Positions 1 through 11,799 of a stretch of 64,000 nucleotides of DNA are shown piece by piece. The stretch comes from Seriola aureovittata. Taxonomy: Eukaryota > Chordata > Actinopteri > Carangiformes > Carangidae. Within the stretch, counting starts at the first letter, position 1; each line of letters opens with the position of its first letter. Location of the stretch: assembly GCF_021018895.1 (NCBI RefSeq), contig NC_079371.1, forward strand, positions 8,551,001 through 8,615,000. Direction: 5' to 3'. The notes beneath the pieces are model-generated. The model saw only the letters and a list, made by a program, of their open reading frames with translations, was not told where the DNA came from and did no database searches. The translations under genes and the position numbers were made by a program.

Positions 1-1708
1 ATGAGATTCAGACAGAGTGCAGATGTCAGGCTGCATTACTCAAAACCACAAGTTCACAATTACATGGTATGAACCTCAGACAAGACCACCTAAACCAAGC
101 ATCCTGCTCTTAACACACGCACACCATACTGTAGACATGTCTTTCTACTGCCTCTTCACAGTCTTCATTAGACATGCAATACCAAAAATAAATATTTGGG
201 TTGCTATCCACTGTCTATTTCTGACTGCTGTTAAAAATCAAGTCTTACTCTTGCTGCTATATATTACTTACGACAGGCAAATGTGGAAACAAACATTAGC
301 GCTTCAGTTTCTAATAGGTGCACAATGGCTTTTTGTTCCCTCTGTCCTCTTCGTACTATGCTGTCCTTTTTCTCACACCACCTCCTTTAATATGTTTCCT
401 TTCCTTGTCCATTTTTCTTCTTCTCCTATCTCCTTAGTTCTTTTTTTCCTTTCCTTACTTTATCTTCTTTCTCTTTCATCATCCATTATTACTCCAGACT
501 TCCCTTGTCCTGTGTCCCTAATTTCCCTCCTTATCTTTCTTTCTTACTTTCTTTCTCTTCTATTCTCCCTACGCTCCCTTCGTTACCCCCACCTTCTGTC
601 CTTCTCTGCTGCCTGCCCTTGTTCCATTGACAGACTGCAGGCGGTGGGGGGGGGGGGGGGGGGGATGCTGTGGCATTGCACAGCAAACATCCCTAATAGG
701 CTAATCTAATCTCATCTCTTTGCGGTCTATGACCCTGTGTTTACTTTCAGCCCCGTGTCTGCACGCTGGCTCGGCCGCGCCTCGCTGAATGCAGCTTTGT
801 TCCCGCTGAAAACTCATCATCGGTGTGATCTTGGGAATGGGCGCCAACTCTTTGACCGTCTGCCCATAATGCCTGCAGGCTGGGGATCATTCTCATCTAT
901 GTACAGCTTCTGTAGCTGTTGTTGTTTGATTTTATGTTTACCAGTTAGTGTGTCGAATGCTGAGGGTAGTGCTCTGTAGATGACCCTAATCGCTGAGCTC
1001 TGTGTGGGGCTGTTCACTTTAAATTCTGAGCTGGAATACTAAATTTTACTCTACAACCAACACAGTAGCATATTTGCAAAAATAACCAGGGGGTAAAAAA
1101 AAACCACACTACGAAAATGGCTCCCAAGGCCACCTGACAGTAACTGAATAATGAGTCAGTCAAAGTTCACAGACTATCTCAAGGGCAAAAACATTCATAA
1201 TATGTTATGATAAGTTCACCCAAGGACGAGTGCCTGCAGATATTCCAAAATCTGAGCAAATGAGCCAATACAGGATAACAAAGAGCCACAACGTTTTTCA
1301 ATGCACACAATTAAAGTGGTTGCAGAGAAAAAGTGGTAGAAACGACAAAAAAAGAGAAGGGGGGGAAGGCACGCAACAACTATTGTCCTCCTGTCATGAT
1401 TTTTGCTTTAATGACACTGCTGTCTCTTCAGTCACACACAGTCACAGCAATGAAACCACCATGTTTCATAACCGCAGTACTCTGCGGAAAAAAAAAAAAA
1501 AACTCCTGCAGTTGGAGCAGCAATGTGACAGCAACATAGCAAGGATCCAACAACAGAAAATTTCACTACGATAAAATTACCCCATGTCAAATGAATCTTT
1601 GGAAGACTTTTTAGTTTGTCAGCTGCAGTGATTTACAGTATTTTACTGACGGTACTAATGACCATAACGCTGCAACTCCCTGGTTAAATCAGTGCTTCTG
1701 TTACTCAC
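1..1708. other. Probable intron of the minus-strand gene; no exon found
   Basis: This stretch lies downstream (minus sense) of the signal-peptide exon and is read as intron. Positions about 330-640 are strongly C/T-rich on the plus strand, which explains the 230-residue open frame there (mostly Leu, Ser, Phe, Pro). A run of 19 G residues sits at 646-664. The part at 740-1020 has balanced composition and CpGs but no frame I recognise. I could not find the next exon of the gene, so it is probably to the left of the window. Confidence 0.4.
646..664 (+). repeat. (G)19 homopolymer
   Basis: Nineteen consecutive G residues directly follow a C/T-rich region of about 300 bases. Such a run is length-unstable and can form quadruplex-type structures. 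Its exact length in an assembly is unreliable. Confidence 0.9.
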
Positions 1709-1813
1709 CCCTGGCAGCAGTGGACATCAGGACCATCTCCAGAAACAGACAGACCCAGAGAAGCTCCATTTTGCTCTAATTTTCGAAGAAGAAGGACGCT
1801 CAGCCTCTGTGAT
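1709..1813 (-). CDS. Signal-peptide-encoding second exon (start codon) of an unidentified secreted or membrane protein
   Basis: On the minus strand a T-rich tract followed by TTTCATTCAG gives a good acceptor, with the exon starting at 1813. The ATG is at 1769-1767 and is followed by 20 codons reading MELLWVCLFLEMVLMSTAAR. The exon ends at 1709 with G|GTGAGTAA, a strong donor, leaving a phase-1 junction. The peptide has the form of a cleavable signal peptide: a short start, a hydrophobic core of about 14 residues, then small residues (S-T-A-A) where signal peptidase would cut. A signal exon ending in phase 1 is common for immunoglobulin-superfamily and other extracellular proteins. It pairs with the promoter and non-coding exon at 3.6-4.0 kb. 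The family cannot be named from 20 residues, and the remaining exons were not found. Confidence 0.65.
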
Positions 1814-3617
1814 CTGAATGAAAAGTAAAAGAGAAAAAAAAAACAAAAAAAACATGAAGTTGCTTATTAAAGGATAACAAGTGAGACATCTGTATTTAGG
1901 AGATAATGTGTATTTTAGTGTTTTAGATTACATCTTTGTATATAAATCACAGCTTTATTGTCCATGGTCACAGAGTGTAATTTATTCCAAAAACCCACCA
2001 GCCATATTTATTAATTCACTACCTGATGGGATTTTGATTAATTGCTGCCAAAATAGCTGCTAGTGCAATTACAATATAATTTACTACCAACTGGCTGATA
2101 GCTGGTGAGTATGTGAAAACCTGCCTTGAATTTTAGAAGAGAAAAAAGTTTGACATATAATAAAATATGTGCCTGTGTTTTAAAACTTTTGTGAGGATCT
2201 TTTAAAAAAACAAAACAATGAGCTTTAACTTTAGAGGACAAGTTAGAGCTGAAAGCATTAAGTACTCACTTCCAGAATGTGTAATGTTAATCTCTTGTTT
2301 TTGGTCTAATGTGTCTGCTAAATAGAAATTCACGGGAGGCAGAGCAAAGTATCACTGCATGGACACCACTATAAATCTGTTCAAACTCTATTGAACAGCA
2401 GCAGAGATTTTCTGTAAATCAAACTATTTTCCTTACAGATTTATTCTGTCCACCTGTCCGTATGTCTCTCCTTACAGTGGTTTTAATCTTTCCGCCACAT
2501 AAATTCTCCCCTGAACCTTATGAGATCTTATTTCAGTACTTCACATGCTGTATCTTTGATCAGGACCCGTCAACCTCAGTGTCTCAGTTCACCAGAACCT
2601 GCTACACACTTTAAAGCATAGGATAATTGATTTGCGATGATCAAAAGGAGATTTTCAACCTACACTAGGTTTAGTCACATTTTTACTGCACTTAAGCAGT
2701 TTACTGATGTTACTAGGATAACAGGCAATAGATAGATCTTTATTTCATAATTCCCAATATTAGACTTCATATAAAGCTGCTGAAAGTGGCTGAATATTAA
2801 AAAATAAAGAAGCCTCTTTAAACCGGTCTAAAGCCTGCAACCTCTGATTGTTTGCATTAGGATGATCCCAGACTACAGGTCTAACCTGTTTTAAGATATC
2901 ACTTGTTTAAAATCAATACTTTATAATTAATGGAACAAACTTGGAGGCAATTATCATAAAGCCTGTTCTTTGTCATCCATTCAGTAAAGCACGTTAGCAT
3001 CCCTTAATATGCCATATTGTTCATGTGCTGTCTATTGTTGTGGCCACTTCATAACTCTAAAGTTAATCTTGTGAGTGCTGTAACGTGTTATAACATCATA
3101 CATCAATAATTCTCCTTGTGTAACAGCTTGTGTAGATTAATACCAGTGAAGATTAGAGGAACATGACACAAGTTTGAGACAAAATAAAACTTCAATACGT
3201 TATCATTGTAAAATAAAACTCAGTAGCTGAAAGAGAAATGTAATTCAGATGACGTGATAAAGAGACAAATATAAGTTCACTGTGGACTCTCTATAAAGTG
3301 CAGAAGGCACATTAGGATGTTGTGGTTGTATCATGTAAATAAAGTGTATTTTGCCAATTAATAAAGACAGACTTACTGTAAAATTCCCAGCAGTGATGAG
3401 ATGTCCTCAGTCTGTTACCCGCTGGTTACCTGCACGTTTACAGTGCCGTTATCCCGAAAAAAAAACGTATTCACCTCTCTCCAATGACTTTAATGATTCC
3501 GATAACTTAATCCGTGAATCGACAATAATTTACAAAATTGAAGAGACGCTCTGTCACCGAAACGGCAGCTTGTAGTAAATGACTTTGACAAACTAAACAA
3601 AGTTGGCTGTAACTTAC
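1814..3617 (-). other. Predicted first intron of the signal-peptide gene
   Basis: It is bounded by CTCG|GTAAGTTAC (donor, reading down from 3617) and the pyrimidine-rich acceptor ending at 1814. Length is about 1.8 kb. It is A/T-rich unique sequence. I see no coding exon, RNA gene or recognisable repeat inside it. Confidence 0.5.
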
Positions 3618-3900
3618 CGAGCGATAAATATGAGATTATGTGAAAAAAAATCGAAGATATGTAGTCTTAAGTCAAACACGTGAACACTCAAAATGCAGGC
3701 TGTAGTATTTCTGAATGACAGTCCGCATGTAAAAGCGCTTGAGGGAGAGCAGCCACACGACCGGGAAAAGAAAAAGAGAGAGAAACAAAAACTTTATCTA
3801 CATTTCTCCTCAGTGTACGTAACTACGTAACTCTTCAGACAGTTAAAATGACAACCTGAACACTATATCCACATTGCCTCCAGCAGCGGTTCACTGTCCA
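3618..3900 (-). other. Predicted non-coding first exon (5' UTR); upstream edge approximate
   Basis: The exon ends at 3618 with a consensus GTAAGT donor. The transcription start is not determined; it is placed near 3900 because the CCAAT cluster at 3964-4000 normally lies 60-100 bases upstream of a start. The stretch is richer in CpG than its surroundings and contains no TATA box that I can see. Splicing from here to 1813 would put the start codon 45 bases into the second exon. Confidence 0.45.
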
Positions 3901-3929
3901 AACTTCAGCCGCAGGGGAGAAAACAAACT

Positions 3930-4003
3930 CCGTCGACGGACTGTCCCAGCGCCGAACTTTCGGCCAATCAGAGAGCAGGCCAATCAGAGAGCGGACCAAT
4001 CAG
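3930..4003 (-). promoter_or_regulatory. Promoter with three CCAAT boxes at 16-bp spacing
   Basis: CCAAT occurs at 3964-3968, 3980-3984 and 3996-4000, each within a 16-base unit of the form CCAATCAGAGnGCngg. CCAATCA is the extended site preferred by the NF-Y trimer. Next to it are a perfect 10-base palindrome CCGTCGACGG (3930-3939) and the near-palindrome GCCGAACTTTCGGC (3951-3964). The cluster sits upstream, in minus sense, of the predicted non-coding exon and is the only such cluster in this region. Direction is inferred from the splice sites; NF-Y sites work in both directions, so a plus-strand transcript is possible, but I see no plus-strand exon nearby. Confidence 0.6.
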
Positions 4004-4148
4004 AGGGCAGGAACGTGCTGGACAAATTTGGAGCGGTTTAGGTTGGTGAGGAGGGGGGAATTAAAACAAATTCACTTAAATCATTTGTTAGTTAACAGAA
4101 ATAATGCAGTGGGGTTAACTGTCCTCCACCACCCGCCTGAGCTAGGGG

Positions 4149-4244
4149 AGTTAGGTATTTCAATTTATAATAACAATAATAATAATAATAATAATAATAA
4201 TTTATTACCATCATTATTATTATTATACATTGAAATACCTAACT
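4149..4244. repeat. Perfect 16-bp inverted repeat enclosing AAT/ATT repeats
   Basis: The arm AGTTAGGTATTTCAAT (4149-4164) is repeated in exact reverse complement at 4229-4244. The interior is (AAT)n followed by ATT-type sequence, so the complementarity extends into the loop. It resembles a small foldback element. Confidence 0.8.
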
Positions 4245-4254
4245 CATAATAATA

Positions 4255-4302
<48 letters not shown>

Positions 4303-4339
4303 CATTATTATTGTTGTTGTTGTTATTATTATTATTATT
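4255..4339 (+). repeat. (ATT)n microsatellite with TTG variants
   Basis: About 28 units of ATT/TTA, interrupted by a few TTG units near 4310-4323. It continues the trinucleotide repeats of the neighbouring inverted-repeat element. Confidence 0.9.
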
Positions 4340-4344
4340 GTGGC

Positions 4345-6530
4345 AGTAGTAGTAGTATAGGAACAGATGGGAAATTATATATTTTTTCTTTTTTCTATTC
4401 TATTCTAAGTAGCTAATATTATGAACCAACTCTGCCACCTCATGGCAATTAGACGATATTACAGCAATATGCCTTTAAGATGTCACTCAAACACTCTACA
4501 GTAAATTTGGTTCTTGATGCATTGACAAGTAAGCTATACACATAAATAAAAATTGTTGTTCATATATAATTCACAAAAAAAAAAAACCAAAAAACTGGTG
4601 TCAGGTGTTAATAATTACATTAACGATGACATTCATTTTATCACTCACACCTTTTCTTTTCCTGCTGTAAGATGTGTATAAAAAGGGCACACACAAAGCT
4701 TTTCAGCACCTTTAAGCAAGGCTTTTCTCATCAGAGCTTCAGACTGTTCAGACATTTTCTTATCAACCCAAATCATATTTTGATATTAAAGAATCATATG
4801 GAGGTTTCATGTGTACCAGCAATGTTCATTTTGCTAAGGAACAAAGATTAAGCTTTCTATTCTATTCTATTCCACATGGTAAAGCTGCAGTGCCATCTCC
4901 TGGTAATGAGAGGAACAGCACACCAGTGTCACCATCCTGCAGTGTAATTCTGATAACAGGAGTGGCTTAAAGCTCTACTAATCCATATGTTTTCATATTG
5001 ACTGATATTATGAACCAGAGTCAGTGTGTATAATGTGAAAGTGGTGTCTCATATAGTCATGAGCTCAATTATCAAGCAACTCAGCAGTTCTGATAGATCA
5101 GGTGTGTGTGCTTACCAGCTTTTACAGCTGCTTCCCAATAAAATGATTCAGCTATTACGTTTTTTTCTAGTCTGGTCAAGCATTAATGAACTAAATGACT
5201 GACTGATTGGGAGACCCAGGCCAAAGTCAAACATAGTGTGTTGCATGATATTGAACAGAGTATGTATGCAAAAAGATTCAAAACTCAGCTATGTGCCTAT
5301 GAGACATATACACTGTTATTTCATTAACATCATTTGTCCCTGGAGTTCCCAGCAGTTCTATTCTAGCCGGGGACCTTTGTTACACCTCTTCCCTCTTCAA
5401 CCTCTTCCCTAACTAAACATGAGAGAGGGCCACTTTACCCTGCTCAGCCTGAATATGAAACTAACTGTACTTTACTGTACATTCAGTGTTAGTCAAAAAG
5501 TGAACTCAAGGCAGTTACTTACAGTCAAGGTGCATGTTTGATAGCCAGTGGAGATACTGTGGGTCTGTTAATTAAGGGTGATGTAAAGAAAATATTTTTT
5601 ATTGACTTTCCAACTAATTAAACCCACTGGATACACAGGGAACAATGCACAAGTACTTTCTAAAAATTTAAAATTTTTTTTAAATGCCAGGAGTTTTTTT
5701 TTAAGTTTGTGATAATTATGTGGAAGACCACATCACAGTGGCTAATCAAGAAAATCATTTGGCCCAGATTTCTCAGCAAAAGACAGATGAACATGATGTT
5801 ACATTTACAAAATCAAGAGCATTGATCAAAGAGTGGTCCAAATTGTTGAAAAATGCATTATGTCTATGATGTATCAAACTTTGTAAAAACATTTTAATAC
5901 AAATATCTTGGATGACGGCCAAGGTTTAAACATGAATCAAAGACAACTAATTCAAAAAATTACAGTTAATGCTTTGGGAACAATCTAATGATTTAAATTC
6001 CAGTATGTGGTTTGTCTGAAATGGACTTAAGGACATTTTAGGACATCTTGAACTTTTTATCAGTTAAACAGTGATTTAATACAACCATCTCACACTGATG
6101 ATTTGGCTTAACTGTGAAATACAGCAGAGTATTGTCTATGGCTGTGTTCCAGTCCTATGGCTTTAACCACTGTTTTATTTCAGTGTCAGGAGAAGGCAGG
6201 CCAAACTCTCCAGAGTTTCAGAGAGTGTCTGAGCAGCTGGGAAAAAGGCTATCTTCAGATTTCTAAAGTACAAATCTGAGACTCTTGAAGACCTTTTAAT
6301 GCAACCTGGAAATAAATATGAAACCGATTCAAAAACCAAAGAAAAGAAACAAAGGTGCAAGTGCTGAAACTATTAATAAGGTCAGTGAGGAACAACAGAA
6401 TTTTTTAGTGCAATGTGGTTTTATAAAAACAGAAAACGGTGAGAAATTACAGCTTCAAAAAGGTCACTGAGTGGGCAGCAGTGAAAGATGTGGTGTGATT
6501 GTATGCTTTTATGTCTGTCTGTTAAATATG
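4345..6530. other. No gene seen
   Basis: A/T-rich unique sequence. Short pentanucleotide runs of the TTCTA type occur at about 4393-4406 and 4857-4871. No splice-bounded exon, RNA gene or familiar repeat was recognised. Confidence 0.4.
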
Positions 6531-6534
6531 AAGG

Positions 6535-6735
6535 TCAGGAGACTGTTAGCTTAGTTTAGCATAAAAGCTGGAAACAGGGGAAAAAGTGAGGCTGGCTCTG
6601 TCCAAAGGTAAAAAAAAAAATCTGCCAACCAGCTCCTCTAAAGCTCAATAACTAACACCAAAAAACCAAAGTCAAGTTTGGATTTTGTACTGATAAAAAA
6701 GAGATATAATGTGTTCATTTGTTTATCATTTATTT
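6535..6735 (+). repeat. Dispersed fish repeat, 'GCTTAGTTTAGCATAAA' family
   Basis: The segment contains the series GTTAGCTTAGTTTAGCAT, CTGGAAACAGGGG, GGCTGGCTCTGTCCAAAGGT, CCAACCAGCTCCTCTAAAGC and 'taacac..', followed by a degraded 'gatataatgtgtt'. From memory this order of motifs belongs to a common short interspersed element of fish genomes. A reverse-oriented relative lies at 51640-51860. Confidence 0.6.
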
Positions 6736-7307
6736 TCTACACTCTTAAGCTCGCAAAACTTTAGTTAATACACAAACTTATGATGAAGTCTTCAGGAGCT
6801 GCTGAGACAAGCAAACAGCACGCAGTTTCTGTTTCATACAGTAAACCTACTTAAAAACCTACCGATACTTTTCTTCTGTCAGCAAGCATTTACAGAAGTG
6901 GAAAAGGAGGTTATTACTGTTATGTTTGTGTTATTGTGGCTACAAGTCCTCAAACTCATATCAGCTGCATTTTTCAGAAGACATGCTGGAAATCACTGCT
7001 GAAATTATTACAATTGTGATGGCTGAACTCCATTTAGCTGCTTTAGTTTCAGGGTGCTGGTACTGCGTGTGCTGGTTCACTGTCACTGATTACAGGGACA
7101 CTTAAGCAGGACAGAACAGCCATCGTTAGTGTTATTAGCACATTAGCACTAATCATTGAATCTCTGCTAATTAGTAACTATACCTGAGATTACTGACCAA
7201 ACTGTCTTCAGCAAAATTATAATCATTTAATTGTAATGAGGTTCATTACAATTCATTTCTCCACTAGATGGCAGCAGAGGATTATGTCAAGGGAACAGAC
7301 GTACACG

Positions 7308-7308
<1 letters not shown>

Positions 7309-7348
<40 letters not shown>
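7309..7348 (+). repeat. (AC)20 microsatellite
   Basis: Uninterrupted AC units. It faces a TG array at 7533-7609, so the two could pair with each other on one strand. Confidence 0.95.
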
Positions 7349-7351
<3 letters not shown>

Positions 7352-7528
7352 TTCACACAGTGTTTTATGTTTTAAGTGCAGCTATAGTTGTAAGAACGTG
7401 CTTTTCTTCTCAAATCATCATGACAGATGGTGGGAATATGGTTGAATATGCTCCATTGAAATCCATGCACTGTGACAGGCAGTAGGCTGGAACTGTTTTT
7501 GGTAAAGACCATTCACTCTCTTTCTCTC

Positions 7529-7532
<4 letters not shown>

Positions 7533-7609
<77 letters not shown>
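7533..7609 (+). repeat. (TG)n microsatellite with one break
   Basis: TG units interrupted by a single TT at 7569-7570, followed by a short GA-rich tail (7611-7632). Confidence 0.95.
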
Positions 7610-7610
<1 letters not shown>

Positions 7611-7667
7611 TAAAAAGAGAGAGGGAGAGAAAATGTATCTTTTCCAAAAGACATGAGTAGTGTAATC

Positions 7668-7725
7668 ACAACCCTGTCTTTTAGAAATTCAGTTTATATG
7701 CAGATAATCTGCAACAACAAATATA
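7668..7725 (+). repeat. Short truncated copy of the 19.4-kb / 45.8-kb repeat
   Basis: The string 'accctgtcttttagaaatt..agtttatat..ctgcaacaacaaat' matches in order the left ends of the longer copies at 19365 and 45835. The similarity fades after about 60 bases. Confidence 0.45.
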
Positions 7726-7729
7726 TTTT

Positions 7730-9780
7730 AAAGATAACATAATGCTGGCAATAATATATTCAATAGCTCTGCAACTCACATGCATTGATTACGGCAGAGC
7801 AATCTCACAACTGATTGGTGAACATATACCTGTCAGATGAATGACAAACCCCTGCTCTAAGTTATCTTTATTATAACATTTACCTCTGCAGTTCTCTGCC
7901 TCAAAGACACTGATCACCAGAAGCCTGAAGTTCATTTAAGTAGAGGGACTAAGAGAAAATGTCAGTTTATTTTAGAAGAGAATGTGATCATAACTCAGCT
8001 TGTGCAGAGCAGCCCCTGTCAATGGCAGATTATTAATATTCCAAAACCTTCTAACTATCACTGCAAACTCTCATCTTGAAGATGAATCTGATATCTTGGC
8101 TATTACATATCCTTAGGGTTTATATTTGAACTGTAAAATCATTTCAGGATTTGAGTACCCTTTAATTTTCCATACCTTATTTTCTTAGTAACTGTATGTA
8201 AATGTTGTTATGCTAGTCTCCACTTTTGCTGGAGAGAGATTTACTGTTGAATGCTCAAAATTTATGATTATGATTTACCAATTCTTTTTATATTTTAGAT
8301 GAGAGATGGGAAAAAAACAATTAAAACAAAGAGTGAGAGACAAAGAGACAACAAGACAGAGTGTCAAAGTGCAACAGGTATGATGTATGTAAGTGTATTA
8401 GATTATATTGTGGAATATGAGCAATACCAAAAAGAATCTATGAGAGTACTGAATGTGAGCTTCTTAGTATATTGTTCTGTAGGTCAGTGAGAAGAAACCT
8501 GTGAAAATAGCCTCCCAGTTCAGTTAAAGCAAGAGTTAGGACATGGTTGTTTTCATTATTAGGTTTTACTGGGCTACAGCCAGTGCAAGAGGGCGTTTAT
8601 GTTCTGCAGGCACAGCAAAATGTCACATTCAATCTGTACACTTTGTTTTCAAAAGGTCATAATTAGCTAGCAGTTTTGAAACAATTATGGCCAAAGTGCA
8701 CCAATTTCCCTCTGAAGCAAAACATAGAATTACTCATGGAGAGTGAAGCTGAGCGGCGTGTATGTGTGAAACACTTGTGGTTTGGTGTTATTCCATTCTT
8801 ACTTCTTCATCCAGTATCAAATGCTTTGTCTCTGTATCAACTACAAAACTTAAATGTAGCAAGGAGAGACTGGTTGTCCACTTCCAATTTTATGTTATCT
8901 TATCAAAGTTGATGGAGAGTGAACGCTGTTAGATTTAAGCAATTTAACACTTTTACATGTAGGAGCAGCTGAGAATAATTACAATTTATTAGCCAGGTTG
9001 GAGAGGGTTTGGTGATAGGAGGGCACACATGCATACACACGAGGGAAATTAAAAAAGCAGCTGCAGAGTAACAGGAAAATGTAATTTATGCCGCAACAAC
9101 ATACCTGCCACAATTTTCCTGCCAATTTGAAGATTTGGAAAAAGCCAATCTACTGAGTACCCAGGTGTGCTGTTGGCAAAAATCTGTTTATAGATCTGAT
9201 AATAATTTTTTGCACAAAGATAAAGAAAACATAAAACCTTGTTTAACATTACTCTGGAACATTTTTTTTAATGCAGCACCTCAAGTGACTTTTTCCATGT
9301 AAAAAAAAAAAAAAACAACATGACAACAGTGCTTAAGACCAGATATAGTGTTTCTCTCTCTTAAACAAAACTAAATGTGTAAAACAATAAATGTTTCATT
9401 TTTACTTTGCTGCCATAAAGAGGTCAAATGAGTGATTATATTGCTGTTGCTAAGGTGGTCAGACTCGTTGCTATGTGGCAACCTCAGCTGTTGTAGGAAA
9501 TGGCTCTGGTTAAAGTTTAAAAGAAGGAAAGGAAAGAAGGCGATGTAGCCACAATGCTTTTGGTGTGCACTTGTGTGTAAGTGTGTGTCTTTCTGTGTAC
9601 ACATGTATTGTTGTCTTGGGCATTTGTGTATTTATTGTGTGCCTGTGCCTTTTTTGGGGTAAATGTGTGCATATGCTAAAGCATGTATAGAATTGTGTAT
9701 ATATACTGTGCAGCAATTTTTTGTGTGTGCGTATACCATTACCAGCTTCTGCACACATACTGCACAACGTAATGTATGTG
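7730..9780. other. No gene seen
   Basis: A/T-rich unique sequence. A run of 15 A residues near 9301 and TG-rich scattered sequence near 9560-9780 are the only simple repeats. The open frames here are short and lack splice support. Confidence 0.4.
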
Positions 9781-9786
9781 TGCGTT

Positions 9787-9789
9787 TGT

Positions 9790-9820
<31 letters not shown>

Positions 9821-9821
9821 G
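9787..9821 (+). repeat. (TG)n microsatellite
   Basis: TG units with one TA near the start, followed by GGTACG. Confidence 0.9.
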
Positions 9822-10384
9822 GTACGATTCCAATAGTGGACCTCCCGGTGCTTACACATGTGAACCAGAGAGCCAACGGGGGACATTTTGGAGGTTGACT
9901 ACTGGTCATGCTTTAAATCATGTTACAATTATGTTGAAAAACCTCTGATGAATTTAATTAAATTTTATCCAAGGCCTGCAGGTGTTTGAGTTCGTACTCA
10001 GCACTGCCTCTGCCGGCTGGAGCAGGGGTTTTAATGACGTGAAATGTAAATTGCTTGCAGCCCCAGGTAGGTGTTCAGAAATTCTGCTTAATCACTTTTT
10101 AAAATTATATTTAAAATATATATGTATATATAAATGTAAAGGCTCAACTTTAGAGGACGTCCTAACTAGTTTCAAGCTGTATTAAAATGCAGAAGGCAGA
10201 GGAACAACAATATCATTATTATTAAAATGTAATACAAAGAAAAACTGTGAGGATGATGATCATTTCTTTTCACTGAAATGAATCACTTAAAACATTTTCA
10301 AAAAAAAGTACAGTGCATGCAGCCTAAAGTGTTCCGAGCACTCCTCTAGCAAAACTATTCATTCTAGCACATAGCTAGTCCGTC

Positions 10385-11110
10385 AGACAATTGATCCTTA
10401 TTTCCTAGAGCTTTTGAATATTTCCTTTGGATCTTTGACTTCAAAATTCACGGCAGGGTCTGAGTATCAAACCCAAGACCTCCAAAACCCAAAGTAGTCC
10501 TCTTACTCCTTCTGCTATTTGAACAGAGACACTTGAGTTCTAATCCTTTGAGATTTTGACTGTTTCCTTTGGACATTGGAGTTCAAAATTAAATGCACCT
10601 CATAGGGATCAAAACGTCAACCCTTAAGGTGCAAAACTGTCCTTAAGTCCCTGGGCTATGTCTCCAGCAGGATTAGTGTCTTCTTTAGTTTCTTATAGCT
10701 ATAGAGTCTTTCCTCTGAGTGCAGGGCGTGAAAGTACAACAAGTTGCCTGGGTGTCAGAGTCACAACCTCAAAACGTCGGAGCGGTCCAGTTACAATGCC
10801 TTTCCACTTGGCCATGACCAGCCAAAGGTGGTCCCAACTTTTCCATTGGACAGCACCCAAAGAAAAGCATCAAAAGCTCTAAGAAAAAGAGTGAACAGTC
10901 CTCAACTAAATAGCTCAACTTGTTATGGGACTGCTAGGAAGTCCTGAGGTTTGATTTTTATGAGAATTTTGAAGTCCAACACCCAAAGTGAAGACTCAAA
11001 TGCTCTAAATAATATAGTAATAAAGTAAGTAATACAGCTCATAATTTTCTGTGGAAATGACTCAAATTTTGAGGTTGTGGGTTCAAGCTTCAGTTAAAGT
11101 GAATTTTCAA
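10385..11110. repeat. Inverted array of about five tRNA-like repeat units
   Basis: Diverged units of about 130-150 bases recur here. On the minus strand, B-box-like strings lie at 10474-10462 (GGGTTTGATACTC), 10615-10603 (GTTTTGATCCCTA) and 10770-10755. On the plus strand they lie at 10946-10956 (GAGGTTTGATT) and 11078-11090 (GGGTTCAAG). Upstream of each is an A-box-like string (for example TAGCTCAACTTG at 10911), and downstream a shared tail 'GAATTTTGAAGTC..CCAAAG..TCAAA.GCTCTA'. The units head toward each other's backs from a centre near 10.8 kb. This fits tRNA-derived SINE monomers inserted or amplified as tandem units and then inverted. The 67-75-residue frames here are not genes. Confidence 0.55.
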
Positions 11111-11710
11111 GCAAGAGTTTGCATTAAATCAAACACTGACACTGTGTCAGCCACTGCCAGTTGCGAGCTAACAAACAGCAAAAACAATGAAAAGATGCTA
11201 ACTACGCTAACCGTTCTGATACATCTGCTAGTTGCCGCTTTTGGTGCATAACAAAGTCTAGGTCTGACTGAGGTTCAAACATGTGGCTGAGTCTCTCCGA
11301 TGTTTCCTCTGCTGACCATCTTGAAATGCACTGCTGTTTCACCTGTCAACCCAGCACAAGCAGCGGTGGTGGGCGGGGTACAAGGCCTGATCCAGATTTC
11401 TACATAAGGAAGAAAACGTAGATGTGCTTACAGCTCCAGTTTTTCATTATTTTTCCAATTGTTATGTGGGAAAACCACGTTAAATAAAATATTAATATAT
11501 TATATTTTTGTATCATGTTTGATACATCGGCCAGGGTTATAAATCCCCTCTTGACAATTCATAAAACAAATTTAGAAAAGCAGTTTTGCACTTGTACTAC
11601 ATAAAAGATAAAATTTTTAAAATTGAGTTCTTTTCATGTTTTTTCAAAATGACCAGAAATAGTGGTCCATTTTTAGTTGGTTTAGTCTGACAGTCCACCG
11701 TTGGTAAGAT

Positions 11711-11715
<5 letters not shown>

Positions 11716-11788
<73 letters not shown>
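11716..11788 (+). repeat. (TG)36 microsatellite
   Basis: Uninterrupted TG units over 73 bases. Confidence 0.95.
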
Positions 11789-11789
<1 letters not shown>

Positions 11790-11799
11790 GAGTATGGCG

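Noticed and set aside
17..709. 230-residue open frame, the longest in the window
   Set aside because: It lies over a C/T-rich tract and reads mostly Leu/Ser/Phe/Pro; it ends across a G19 run. No domain or splice support.
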